Source of the DNA: Armillaria gallica
Lineage: Eukaryota; Basidiomycota; Agaricomycetes; Agaricales; Physalacriaceae
Assembly: GCA_037576215.1 (NCBI GenBank)
Contig: JBANDB010000002.1
Coordinates: 1,798,001 to 1,862,000, forward strand
DNA: 64,000 nucleotides
Direction of reading: 5' to 3'
Shown: positions 45,560 to 57,044 of the stretch, one piece after another
Layout: every line of letters starts with the position of its first letter
How positions within the stretch are numbered: the stretch's first letter is position 1
The notes under the pieces: generated by a model
Told to the model about the DNA's origin: nothing
Databases searched by the model: none
What the model saw: only the letters and a program-made list of their open reading frames with translations
Position numbers and translations under genes: made by a program

Positions 45560-46600
45560 CTAGGGTATTGGTATCCTTATCGCCCTCGCCTGAACACGGA
45601 TGACATTGAAAACCTGGCTCATCTGAATAACATAAATGGTCAACATTAAGAGACTAACCAGCAGCAGCAGAATCTTCAGACATTGTTTGTCGTAGATTAC
45701 CGAGATGTGACGGCAAAAGACCAAAATAATGATAGTCATGTGTTTCCTGTGCTTCGCAAACAGAATGGAGCCATCAAGATGCTGATATTTCATCAAAGGG
45801 CAACAGTCGCCGTCGGACTGCAAGCGGGTGGTACCAAACTGAGACACCATGATCGGAAAATTCGCACGGTCTGCATCCTCTTCGGCGGATCCGGTCCGTT
45901 TTTCTGCTTCTCTTCCAGGTACAATAATAAGTATCTGAATTTCGAAAACTTGAGCTCGCCCCTTGCTCGTTTCGTTCACTGAGTCCAGGATCAGAAGCAA
46001 TGCATCTGGTAGAAAGCCTAGAACGGCGTACATAATTGCTTCGTATATATCTAATCCGAAGAGTCGGGAGCCTTACCTTAAGCTGATGATCGACGAGGAT
46101 TCGATATGTTTTCCAGAAAGGTTTTCGTGACGATTGCATAAGGGTTAGGAAGTCGTCTGGAACAAGTACCTGCGAGAGAAACTGCAGCCCCATTGTCCGG
46201 TAGCACAGATACGTACTATACTATCTCCTCTACACGCAGATCGGACATTGACTGTAACACAGGAACACTGCGCTGTGCGTGTCGATTTCTTTCGAGATAT
46301 AGTGTTTAACCCTGATCCGACGAACAATGTCATCGCTGAATTTGATAGTCTCTCAAAGCGATGGGGGCGATGGAAACGGCAAAACGATGGCTGATATGCA
46401 TGGTATCCGCATCGATTCTTTCTTGAGGGCACGTCCGATGATCCACATTGGCCAGGCGTATATTGGAAAGAAAAAAGGATCCTTGCGTGAATGGAAGAGC
46501 TGTCTTGAGAGCGCGACACTTGGTCTTACTCCATAACTGTGAGTGGGACCTTGTACTGGACACACAAGTTCGCGCTGACCAGAAAAGTGCATATCACCAT
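45560..46600 (-). other. Possible decayed membrane-protein exons
   Basis: A minus-strand frame at 45560-46033 encodes two hydrophobic helices (YAVLGFLPDALLLILDSV and ILLLLVSLLMLTIYVIQM). Their spacing and composition recall the 7TM-like DUF6533/6534 families, but no diagnostic motif is present and the upstream frames do not join. It may also contain the missing 5' exon of the DUF6535 gene. Confidence 0.25.
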
Positions 46601-46788
46601 GGAACTAAGGGCCGTTACCGAATATCGCTACCGGCCAGCAGTTTTACCCTGTGTCGCCTCGTAGCGCCAACAAAACGTGCTCAATGCGCAGATAATAACG
46701 CGTGAAGTATATGCCGTGTTCCTCAAATGCATTACATGCCCCTTGAAGCTTGAAGCTTTGAGTTAGTATTGAGTTAGTATGAAGCAAT

Positions 46789-48511
46789 CTATACGCCCTT
46801 CTCGCTGGACTCATTCGATGGAAACGCAAAGTCGCTAGATTTACTCTGCATCCCCGCAACTGCAGACTCTTCATCCTGCTGCAGACTGACCTCATCATTC
46901 CCATAGTCGTCAGCCTTGATAGTATTAATTTGCACCTCGATTCTCGGAGTCGTGTGTGGCTTCTGTCAATGGAATGAGATGAATACAGCGAGTGATAAAG
47001 ACGAAAAAATATACGTTATTGTCTTGGGTCGACATAATACCGCGGAGGCGAGCACTGAACGTGCTGCGGGCACGATCCTGAAGAGAGTGCGACTCTGCTT
47101 CCGTAGAAGCAGGCGTACGCATGCTCTTTCTCGAATTGAGCGTTGCCAAGAGCGAATTGACGTAAACTAGAAATAAGGTATGTTACTGATAGACGCATGG
47201 GACATCGGTCCGTTTGACATACATCGACCAACTAACTGTCAGTCAGTGTCAATATCTGTTGTGAGTTATTCAAATGCGTACTCATGAAGTAGAATGCGAA
47301 ATAAACCAATGTGTTAGGGAGAGCAAGAATCTACAGACGTGATGCAATGAGTAGCTCGTTTGCCATAAAACATACAAGACCTAACATACGAAAAGAAGGG
47401 ACGCGCAGGCACATATAGAGGTGAGCATGCCGGTATTGATGGCGAACAACATCTATGACGCATGATCGTAATCATTAAAGCAAACGTAATGGAAGCAGTC
47501 AGACGCATGAGACGATTAATAACGTTGTTACTCCAGGCAAAACCGGATTTTGCGTTGTTAAGGAAGAAACAGATGGCAACCGATATAAGAACATCTCCTG
47601 CTGCAGCGAGTACGTTGATAGACATCGACAGCGGTTTGAGCTTTTTGAGGTCAGTAAACGTAGGAAGGTGTGCGCCACCGCCGACGTATGCTATCATGAA
47701 CATGCTGTTAGCGTATCGATGTCGAAGGTGTTTGTCTACGACTTACCAACTGAGGTCCCCACTTCTCCTAATATTAAAAGCACCTACGAACAGAAGCTGA
47801 GAAACCTGACATTGGCTCTAGAATTATCATGGGCCTACGATGACAGACAGGACTGCGAGGTTTTTCCGGACTATGAGGGTAGGTCAATTCTATACGGATT
47901 TGGCATTGTAGAACAAAAAAACAAACATGTCCAGATACGGTATGCGAAGAAACTTTGCACTAAGAATCCCGTGATAGCGTTGAAGATAACCTCGACCTAA
48001 GACGAGTGAGTTGGATATGTAAACAAAAACTTGAGAATAGGTGCCGACATATAGAGTCCATACGATATTTTCGAGTGCGTCTGTATCGCCGAAGTGACTG
48101 ATAGTATAGTAGTACACTACGGAAATGAGCACCTCAAGACACTCAGAAACGACCGGACTCACAAACATGCGTGATCAAGATTTGATGAATAGTATCACTG
48201 AGCCAAGTGAAAAAAACCTAGTATACATCGTCAACGCATATCATTCCCGGCCAAAAGACAGCGAGCTGGACGTACTACACCCTTCAAAAATATGCTGTCG
48301 CGCCGGTAGTTATCAAAGTAATACCATGTCTGTACGCATGAAACTGTGCGATCATCAATTATTCGCGTGTTCTGTATGGACAGATAACACTTACCGTCCC
48401 AGAGCCTAATCACAAACGGAGCCCATCAAAAACTTGCGATTCTGAAGTGGAAAACACTTACACCGCAGCCAAGACCATACCGATAAAGAGCGCCCCAAAC
48501 CTATCAAACAT
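46789..48511 (-). CDS. DUF6534 multi-spanning membrane protein
   Basis: Small exons spell the family pattern in order. MFDRFGALFIGMVLAAV is at the start (ATG 48511); then QTWYYFDNYRRDSIFLK; EVLISVVYYYTISHFGD with IVWTLYVGTYSQVFVYI; ITGFLVQSFFAYRIWT; the domain proper LSMSINVLAAAGDVLISVAICFFLNNAKSGF..NNVINRLMRLTASITFALM; ILALPNTLVYFAFYFMS; and VYVNSLLATLNSRKSMR. A charged cytosolic tail ends in SNESSEKGV (stop 46789-46791). About seven helices are predicted, a layout shared by hundreds of mushroom proteins whose role is unknown. Some internal exon borders are approximate, with introns of roughly 50-60 nt. Confidence 0.82.
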
Positions 48512-49200
48512 TGAGCTTCTCTGTATCTTGGAAGAGCCGCAGCAAACACCTACGTGCTATCGATTGGAGAGGCTGGGACGGCCATGAGGGATGTAAATGG
48601 AAGAGAGAGCCTTAAGGGAATGAAAAGGCTTGAGAAAGATGGGAGCGCAGGGCCCGCGGCATATATGGTGTTTGACTTTCAGGAGGACCCAGTCTCCTTT
48701 CACAAATCGAAGCTTCTTTTGCGTCATGAAGTGATCGTCGATGATCGACTGTGTGTACTTGGGCCCGAGGACCTTCCGAGCCTAACTTGAAGAGCACGTT
48801 AAGGGAATAGATTGGGAGACCGACAACCAGACAATTCATGGGAAATCAGCCCCGGAACCAATGTTCGACACACTGGTCCTCTTTCGTGCACTTCTTGGAC
48901 CTCTGATTTGAATTCCTTGCTCCACCGCGCGCTCCAATGTCGTTCGGCAAGAAAGAGAGGAGTCGCGTAAAGAGTTATCCACGGACTCTACCCGCCGCTG
49001 CCGCTAATTTGTGCGACCTCCTGAGGATAATGATAAGGGTCATCCCACATTTTGCAGTATAAAAGTTCTCAGCTGGCGGCCCCTTAGACAACGATTGACA
49101 AAAAGTGCACTTCCAATTGGCTTGAGAAAGATGGACATACAACATTTCAACCACCCGACAAATTCGATAGTGGAAACATACGGCGCTCTTCAGCAGTTAG
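48512..49200. other. Intergenic, nothing supported
   Basis: Frames here are short and lack motifs. It would hold the promoter of the DUF6534 gene and the 3' flank of the ubiquitin-like gene. Confidence 0.35.
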
Positions 49201-50605
49201 CTACTCTTCGTCGTCGTCTTCCTCATAGGACTCATCGTCTTCCTCTCGCTGAATCACAGCAAGCTGCGCATTCTCTTTAATACCGCAGTGTGCCATAGTG
49301 TCGTCATTGTCGCATTCGAACCGTTCCATACTCTCGATGCCGTCTTCAACGAAGTTGACGATATGGATCAATCTGGCCCTGCATGCGTTTTCGATATTAG
49401 AATGAGACATGATCTCTATCCAGAGAGAGGGGGAGAGGGGGGTAACTCACGTTTCGAAACGAATCCCGAACGAGGTGCAAACGCCACGAAGAACCTTCCT
49501 GACGTGATATCTTCCGCGAGCCCTCAGTTTCGCCCGCTGATCCTGAGGTCCTATAACGGTGACTTCAAAGTACTTGTCAAGATCTTCTCCACTATCCTGA
49601 GGTCCTGGCTCTTCATCTGAATGGAATGTCAATGACATCGGCTTCTGGATCACATCGGGGACATACATCGCTCTTTGCTAGGTGAAGGATTCCTCGCTCC
49701 TAAGCCAGAAGCTTGCAGCGCGTTGTCAGCGGCGGCGCGATATTCTAGTAGATAAGAACACATACGACGTTCTTTCTTCGCCGGCGACGTGTTAAGTCCA
49801 CTTGGTTCAGAGGCCTTCGGTGGCACGATCTCATCCAATTCTTGCTTGACGATTATCATGCTTTTTTCTGCTTTGAACGCTTGAAAGGATCACAGTTAGG
49901 GTCTCTGGATTGCAGGCAGCAAGCAGTGGCTCACGCTTTCTCGTGTTTCGTCGCTCTGTATCCGATTCTTCAACAGTCTCCCAGGAGCGTCCACTTTCGT
50001 GACTCGAGGAGCTTGGCGGCTGCGTGGCATCCGTATCTTCGTTGTCTTGGCTTCCCTCATCCGTCAAGTGGTCATCGTCTGCGAATAATTCCGCCGCCTT
50101 TGGAGTGCGCACGGATGCCACGCGTTTCATTTCTGTGGGAATCCGTCGTGCAGTGAGTGCCGGGGACGCATCTTCCGTTACGCATCGACCTTTCCCCTTA
50201 TCTGACCAGGGCTCCATCAGTGTCAAATCGTACAATTTGAATCATGGATGTGAAACGCACCGTTGCTTCGAGGGACAAGAACGATCTTGATTTCGTCTAA
50301 AAATGGCGTCATGGCTTCGTAGGCATCTTCATCGACTTCGATCTCTCTTCCACGACAAATTTCCAGTGTTGAGACGCGTAGAATGGGGTTGACATTATCT
50401 GGTATATTGAATTTGATTCGTAGGACATCTATCATGTCCTTCAGTCTAGAGTGAATACGATAACAAAATGAGCGTAGAATTCGAGACTTACTTCATACGT
50501 CTCGCGACGTTTCATGAACACGGTTCTTTGTTCAAAGCAGACCAGGAACACTGGGACATTCTCTGTCGGCTTGGGCAAGGAGTTGTTTGCTGAGTGCAAG
50601 TACAT
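49201..50605 (-). CDS. Protein with two ubiquitin-like segments
   Basis: ATG at 50605. Exon 1 (to 50492) reads PTENVPVFLVCFEQRTVFMKRRETYE and continues after a GTAAGT intron with DMIDVLRIKFNIPDNVNPILRVSTLEICRGREIEVDEDAYEAMTPFLDEIKIVLVP, the strand-helix-strand order of a ubiquitin fold. A disordered acidic/serine-rich middle follows (DEGSQDNEDTDATQPPSSSSHESGRSW, KQELDEIVPPK). The end is YFEVTVIGPQDQRAKLRARGRYHVRKVLRGVCTSFGIRFET joined to ARLIHIVNFVEDGIESMERFECDNDDTMAHCGIKENAQLAVIQ, reminiscent of SUMO-like domains of the Rad60 type. It ends in an acidic tail EEDDESYEEDDDEE. At least five exons are needed; internal borders are approximate. No C-terminal Gly-Gly is present, so it is not a conjugated modifier. 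Role unknown. Confidence 0.6.
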
Positions 50606-51028
50606 GGATATACAAAATGAAAGGTATAGATATGCTTAGAGTCAGACAAGATTCGTGGATGAGAAGGAAGCAAAAGATAAACGTTGAAATTACCACGCGT
50701 GCCACTGCGGCGTAGAAGAACTTCGTGACCCACGTGATGTCAGCAACAAAATTAAAATATCATGAAATATAATTAAATAATTAAGTAAGTATTTCTTTGC
50801 CTAAAATTAAAGCCCATCTTCCTTGTCGTACCATAAAAACCGAAAAAATTGCCGGTACCGGGTTCAGACACTAGACGCAGAGGACACAGATGAAATTATA
50901 CGACTCGCTACGTTTGCGTGTGTTACAAAGTAATACTTAAGCTGTTCCTACTGCGCCTCGTATACCTGAATAATTAATCCCGCTGCCTTGCTACACAACA
51001 CTTAAATATCACAAAGGTATCAAAAATA
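50606..51028. other. Short AT-rich intergenic region
   Basis: The stretch aaatataattaaataattaagtaagtattt near 50754-50790 is the most AT-rich part. No gene is seen. Confidence 0.4.
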
Positions 51029-52200
51029 TCAAAAGGATAGATCCCTCTCCAAGCCGACTTCCAACGCTCTGAGCTGTATCTCCCATATCTTACCACAGAG
51101 TTCCACCAACCAGGCGACACAGGACCTCGAAACCTCATCCATGGTAACGATGAAATCCAAATCCTCCTCTACCATCTTCCTCCCTGCTCGCGACATCTCA
51201 GACCAGAGTCTTCTCAACCCGTCAAGGTACGCGTTCCTCGTAACTTCCTCTCCTTTCCCGAGCCCCACCCCCTGCGCTATGGCATAGAACGAACTGCGAT
51301 CGCTGTGCACAGACGTAGGTTTGTGCGCAGTGAGCTTCTTTGAGATCTTATCGAGAAGGTATAGCACCCTCGCTGTCTGGGATGACTCGGGATTATGTAG
51401 CAGCACGATGATGGTCCCGCCCGTTTTGACGCCCTGTAGTCCCAGGACAAGCTGTGATACAAGGAGGAGATCGCTGTCCCGGTTTCCGCGCCAGCTAGAA
51501 AGCGGACTAGCACCGAGGATGGCAAGGTCGAATTGACGCTTTTCAATGTCTCGAGGAACGGCTTTAAGGTTCATACCCGCGACGGGAGCCGATGATGAGA
51601 GCTGGAATTTCGTTAAGTCTTGCGGAATGAATGTCTGTCGGCGTAGACGATTATCTAGGCAGTAAGCGTGTCCACCGTCTTCTGTGGGCAGAGAGATTCC
51701 GAGTCCTCTTGCGATCTTGTTCTTCTCGAGAATGTAGGCAGTGAAGCCACCGGGACAACACCTTAAAAACACGAGGCCGCTCAGACGACGACCAACGATG
51801 ATGTCAAGGATTACTCACCCAAGGTCTAAGAAACGCAACGATCCCCTCGCCGCCGATGGAATACACTGTGTCACTGCATTCATCTCTTTCATCACTGCCT
51901 TCGTCTTTCTCAGCCAGAAGTTGTTCTGAAAAGAGTCCCTCCCAGGAGATCCGGTCAACATTATCGACCGCCGTCTGTCAAAGCCCTTCGGGGAGCGTTT
52001 CTCCTGAACTGGTATCTGGGATCGCAGTGTCAGTATCATGGGCATTGCATGAAAGAACCAATGGAAGTTACGTCGGTAGTAGAATTAGCTTCTGTGAGCT
52101 CCGCGAGGACCTTACAGCCACTCTCGATGATAATATCCTTCAAGGTAGGCTTTTCGATAGGCGGGTAGATAATCAGGTTGTCTGGGTAAAGCGCTACCAT
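51029..52200 (-). CDS. FtsJ-like SAM-dependent methyltransferase
   Basis: Exons 52200-52072, 52015-51819 and 51761-51029 join in frame (352 residues from the ATG at 52200). Around residue 105 the SAM-binding motif FLDLG|CCPGGFTAYILEKN is assembled across the second junction, matching the FtsJ/RrmJ pattern DLGxxPGG[FW]. RQFDLAILGASPLSSW (motif IV region) and GGTIIVLLHNPE (a strand after the helix) follow. The canonical FtsJ Lys of the K-D-K-E tetrad is not obvious. Bacterial FtsJ methylates 23S rRNA ribose; the fungal paralogues have unknown substrates. The N-terminus may extend into the exons at 52279-52569. Confidence 0.75.
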
Positions 52201-52278
52201 GTTGGCAAAGGTGGGGATGAGGAGAAGGGCACCCTGTGAAGGTCTCCAGATGAATGCAGACGAGAACGCCACTTGAAG

Positions 52279-52569
52279 CTAGATTCTTACAGCATGCGCT
52301 GAAGAAACGGGGATACCCTGGCGTTTGGTTCTTCGGGTTGCCAGTGCTGTTACGTCGCCGAGAGTAAACGAAGGCGCATCAAGAAATACGGAACGTTCCA
52401 CTGGGTGAACATCCGTTGCTTGAACATTTCTAGACTGATTGATTTTTAGACAGGTAAATACAGTTGGCAGGTATTGCTCACCTGCTAGAATGATACATAC
52501 TAGAAAATCCAAACTCTCGGCCGCAGGGAGATGGATACGGACGAACCTGGCAATGCGTATTCTCGGCAT
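52279..52569 (-). CDS. Candidate upstream exons of the FtsJ-like gene, or a separate small gene
   Basis: A minus-strand ATG frame starts MPRIRIARFVRIHLPAAESLDF. After a possible GTATGT..ATCAG intron it continues NVQATDVHPVERSVFLDAPSF..RQGIPVSSAHA. A GTAAGA donor then follows, and a TTCACAG acceptor downstream leads in frame into GALLLIPTFANMVALYPDNL, that is, into the methyltransferase frame. Reading continuously would add about 80 residues to it. The splice match is good but the segment has no recognised domain, so a separate short gene or chance remains possible. Confidence 0.35.
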   Translation of the reverse strand: MPRIRIARFVRIHLPAAESLDFLVCIILAGEQYLPTVFTCLKINQSRNVQATDVHPVERSVFLDAPSFTLGDVTALATRRTKRQGIPVSSAHAVRI

Positions 52570-52978
52570 TTTCGGAACACCGAAGCGCCTCGCGCGTACT
52601 GCGGCGTCTTCGAAGGGTCAGCACATAATGTACATAATATGTCATGAAATAGAATTTCCAAAGGAGAGGAATAATGAAAACAAGTCCAAGTGGAGCTTTG
52701 GTGGGGGGAAACACTAGACACCGGAAAAAGATTGAAGAGGGATGAGAGGACGAACGTGACCGCGTCGCAAGAGATACCGCCTTCCCAACCGGTAGGCACT
52801 GTCCTTTCTCTCTATCCACCATGTTATCCAGCTGCAAAAAGGAGAATCACACCCGGCGCTTACATTCAGTCTCAGCAGCGGCGCTAAACAGGAAAGAGGT
52901 GCTCGGATCAGGGTCGCCCACCAGGGTTTTTTCATCTCCATCTGTAACGTCGTGTCAGCGGGCAGCCGTGGACCGGTC

Positions 52979-55900
52979 ATGTCTGACCAGCACCGAGTCG
53001 ACGAAGTATCTAGCAGACGCTTTTCTGAAGGCATCTCCGATGTAAAGGACCGCCCAGAAGGGTCGTCGCAGAACAATGGCTCGAAAAAATTGCGTCAAAG
53101 CGACGAAGAGAAGCCGAAGGAAATGGAGATTGGCAAGGAAAACGTCAATTCAGATAGTATTGGGGTCGAACCATTGTTATTAATAAGCCCGGGAATACAG
53201 GAAGAAGCCGGCGTCGAGGGTGATAGAGGTGCGAAGAAGTCCAGGCCAGATGCTGGTTTAAAGACAGGTATCACTGCTCTTGCTTCGGTTCCCTACGATT
53301 ATAATGATGCCTAATGAAGGCTATCTATAGGCAATGACCCGGTCAACTACGAGGACAAGTACCCCGAAGATAATATTTACGAAGAAACGGCCCCGAATGC
53401 GAGAGTATGGAAGACATACTTGGACGAGAGTACGAATCGCGATGTCAGGATGGTCAGAGAATCGAGGGATAGTGTCGATGTACTCCTTGTTTTTGTGAGC
53501 GTCGAACTCTTATCACCATTTTCATCGCTGACGGCACTTCAGGCCGGTCTTTTCTCAGCGGTGGTGTCAGCCTTCGTATCACAGACATACCAGAGCTTGC
53601 AGGTGGATTATGCTCAGGTATCGGCATCCCTGCTCTTTGAAATGGTCCTCATTCAGCGCGCCATCGCGAACGGTTCTTCTCTCGACAACGTCCCAGCGTC
53701 CTCACTGAATCCTAATGCCAAGTTCACTCCCGCGACTACGGACGTCTGGGTGAACGGGCTATGGTTCACGAGCCTCTTTCTTAGTCTGGCCACTGCCCTG
53801 GTCGCCGTGCTCGTGAAACAGTGGTTACACCATTACGTCGCCCCCCCTTCAGGAACGCCTCAAGAGCGAAGCCATGTTCGACAGTATCGTTACGGGGGAT
53901 TCCAGAAGTGGCACGTCCTCGTCATCGTTGGGCTTCTTCCCGTTCTCATGCACCTCGCGCTCGGAATCTTCTTCGTCGGATTGACCGTATTCCTTGTACC
54001 GCTTCGACCCAGCCTTTCCTGGGTTATTGGTGTGGGCACTGTGGCGGCGTACACGATGTATTTGACAACCATCTTCCTACCTATTCTGAACCCGCAATGC
54101 CCCTATCGGACGCCGTTGTCGGATCTTGTATACTTTCCCTGTCACTACATTACCCAGGCCCTATTCCCTAAACATGTCCAACCACTATTCGTGAAAGGAG
54201 GACTACTGTATAAGTTCTCTCTCAGAGCGAAGATAAGCTCGTTGGATGATCTGGAAAGAGCAATGGTGCAGGAAGAGTCAGAAACTCTGTCAGTGGAAGC
54301 GTTACATTGGCTGTTCTCATCCTCGTCCAATCCTACAGTTCGTGGGATTGTGGTCCAGTCTATCGGCGGCTTACCGCTGTCAGCAAGGGCTGCAATGGAG
54401 AAAGTCTTTGGAGAAGCCACAGACATCCGTGAAGCCCACAACACTCTGCTTCACGGTTCCATACAGCCTCTACGAAACTCCTGGAAGCCATTGCCGGGAA
54501 TGGAATACAAATTCGAGCGCCTTCTTCGCTTCGAGTTGTTCATCCCAAACCTGCATCATCACATGTATCACAGTGTCCAATCACGATCTTACGTTGATGC
54601 TGACGACGACTGGGCGCTCACTGTCGCTGTCCAATCGAACGATACGCTTCAGAGGAGTAAATATAAACCACCCAATTCACCGACTTCCACCGCATTTTTC
54701 CGGCAGGTAACACACTTAGATCCAGTGATGCTGCCTCCGGTCATTTGGCTTAAGCTCATGCGAATGGCCAAAGATGAGGGCGCTTTCACCCCGATCGACA
54801 TCGACTCACTAGATGCTTTTCCTATGCATCTGTACAGTGGCGTCGTTCCTTGGAAAGCACACAGTATAAAAGCCACGTCGCCACTGGCACCTGTTTACTT
54901 TGAATCTGCAGCTTCAGATTACTTCTTCGAAGAATTTACAATCAACCTTTTGAGCATGTTTTCAGCGTTTGATGAACTAACCGATAAAACATCGTTTCCG
55001 CCTACCTTTACGTTAGCTTTGGCTTTCGTTCGATATTTACTTCATCGGCTCTCCCTGTCTTCTTCTGTTGATACCGACACTCAAAATACCGTCGCACTTG
55101 CAATGCGCGACCTTTGGGCCTACGTCACGTCAAAAACCCTCCCTGACGATCAGGTCGCAACCCTTTCCGATCTCGTGGAACATGTTGTCATTCATAGCCC
55201 TGTTTTTAAACTTGGGCCTGAATGGACGGCTGCTCAAAGGTCTTTGGTGGATTTGTATTCAGTGATGGTCGGTGCTTCGCCATTAAATCTACCTGGACAC
55301 CGCCCAAGGCACAATTTTTGGCCCGTTCTACGACCACTGGTTGAATTCCTGGTTAATCGGTACGACGCCCCGTACGATGCTAATCTGCCTATGCATGCAC
55401 CATTCGACACCATGTGCGGTATTTTAGGCCTTGGCCTCAGGCATGGCGTGGAAACTGTATATGAAGTTTTCCTCGAGACGCGATGTCTGGATGTTTTCGG
55501 AGGCCACTCCCTCCGTCCATCGCTAGTCAATGTTATTAACGGATATGTTGCTGGGCTTGCGGCACCGCACGCGTCGATCGACATCCAGCGGCATTTGGAC
55601 TATCTTCACGAGCCCGGGAATCTCTTCTTGGCGTGTTGCATTTTAACAACCAACGGGTGGAACGCGTTCGGTGAAACGCCCAGTATGTTAGATGTACCAC
55701 CAGCTCGACTGTCGGGAGACATCTGCAGCGACATACGAGCACTGGCAAGTCTTCGACCATCACATCCGTCTTGGGATCAATGCCGTCGAAATTTGCGAGA
55801 TCTACTACAAGATGATGGAGGGGAGTTTTTCGTCAAGCAGCAGAAATGGACGGTGCATGGGTTCGAAGTCCTTAAGCCCGAGGCTATCGACGAAGCGAAG

Positions 55901-56017
55901 AGTAATATCCGTTTGGCCCTGGGCGAGCTTGATGGACTCTTTTCTGATTCAAGGAATACGAACGTTCGTCACTCGGTGAGCAGACTCGCTACTCTTTCTG
56001 CCGAGAATCTAATATAA
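52979..56017 (+). CDS. DUF6535 membrane protein, plus-strand paralogue
   Basis: Exons 52979-53267, 53331-53494 and 53543-56017 join in frame to 975 residues. Exon 1 gives a charged disordered head (EEKPKEMEIGKENVNSD). Exon 2 gives NDPVNYEDKYPEDNIYEETAPNARVWKTYLDES and ends at DVLLVF. Exon 3 continues AGLFSAVVSAFVSQTYQSLQVDYAQVSASLLFEMV, the DUF6535 hallmark. Helices follow: VWVNGLWFTSLFLSLATALVAVLVKQWL, VLVIVGLLPVLMHLALGIFFVGLTVFLVPL, AAYTMYLTTIFLPIL. Then comes a ~750-residue helical region. The intron splitting DVLLVF|AGLF sits at exactly the same codon as in the minus-strand paralogue (42940-45530). The plus-strand copy looks intact. No function is known for the family. Confidence 0.9.
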
Positions 56018-57044
56018 CCGGTGATCTAGACGCCCCCGCCCGAATCGATGGCGTGGCGCTTGTTGGGTCGTATATATCAATATATTCGGTACCCTCGACG
56101 TCGAGAAAAGGAGGAAATGCAAGTCTGATGCTTTCGTCTGGCAGGAGATCATCTGTCGCACTGCGTCGACCTGAATTCATGAGTGTACCTCCATAAATTT
56201 ATGCCTTAACGATGTCCCAGGAGAGTCAGCAACTGGTGCTACGGTTTATTTGTTTAGGTTGAAGATGAAATATATCACACGCATAGTTTTTCGACGTTCA
56301 CTCGCTGCACACTAAATTTTCTGACTGTTTTTGAATAGAGCTCAGGAAAAAAGGACATCTTGTTCACTTGGCCGGCCTTAAAGTCCAAGGATCAGTTTCC
56401 ATCCGGCCCGGACAACTCGTCCTCAGTTCAATTCCTCCATAATGGAAGTGCTCATACCGCGGTGCTGACACGGAACAGCGAAAACAATCTTCGTCGATGC
56501 ATTTTCGTTCAGTTTAGGTTTGAATTCCAACGCCACTGAAAATTTGTCGCTGGATGAGTCCACTGATGTTCATGCACACGTCTTAAATGTGCTTGCGACG
56601 GCCCTTTCATACCAGCGGTATCCTTTGATACCGACAGGCTAATCCCTTGCAAAACTGTATTACAGGTGCTTCAGTCAGTGCCCAGATCTAGAGAAATCGC
56701 ACATCTGGTGACGGACATGCGTCCCAGTTCCAGTCGACACTCGTGGCTTAGTCTGGCAAGCTGCCTTTATCATATCCTCGCTGGCTGGCTCTCATCTCGC
56801 GGTCCAGATTAGAACTGCCTATCTCCTGCCTCGAAGATTATATTAGTCCGGATATGATCTAACGCTTTTGCTTCCAGATTCTCCGTCGAACCAGTGATAT
56901 ATCTTTGTTCTTTCCGAGGAACATCCAAAAGACTGCGACCACGATATTATCACACGTACGAATGGATGTTGCATATGACTGACGGCCCGGGCCCGTCTTA
57001 TCCACTATAAAGTCAGTGGAGATGGACCTGGCAGGCAGTAAAAG
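56018..57044. other. Intergenic region with promoter of the secreted-protein gene
   Basis: No reading frame is supported. The motif TATAAA at 57006-57011, 39 bases before the start codon of the next gene, is a good core promoter candidate. Confidence 0.5.

Noticed and set aside
53341..53542. DUF6535 protein starting at the in-frame codon 53420 without introns
   Set aside because: The frame is open through a 48-nt segment that has GTGAGC..CTTCAG borders. The minus-strand paralogue has an intron at the identical codon, so it is an intron and the gene starts at 52979.
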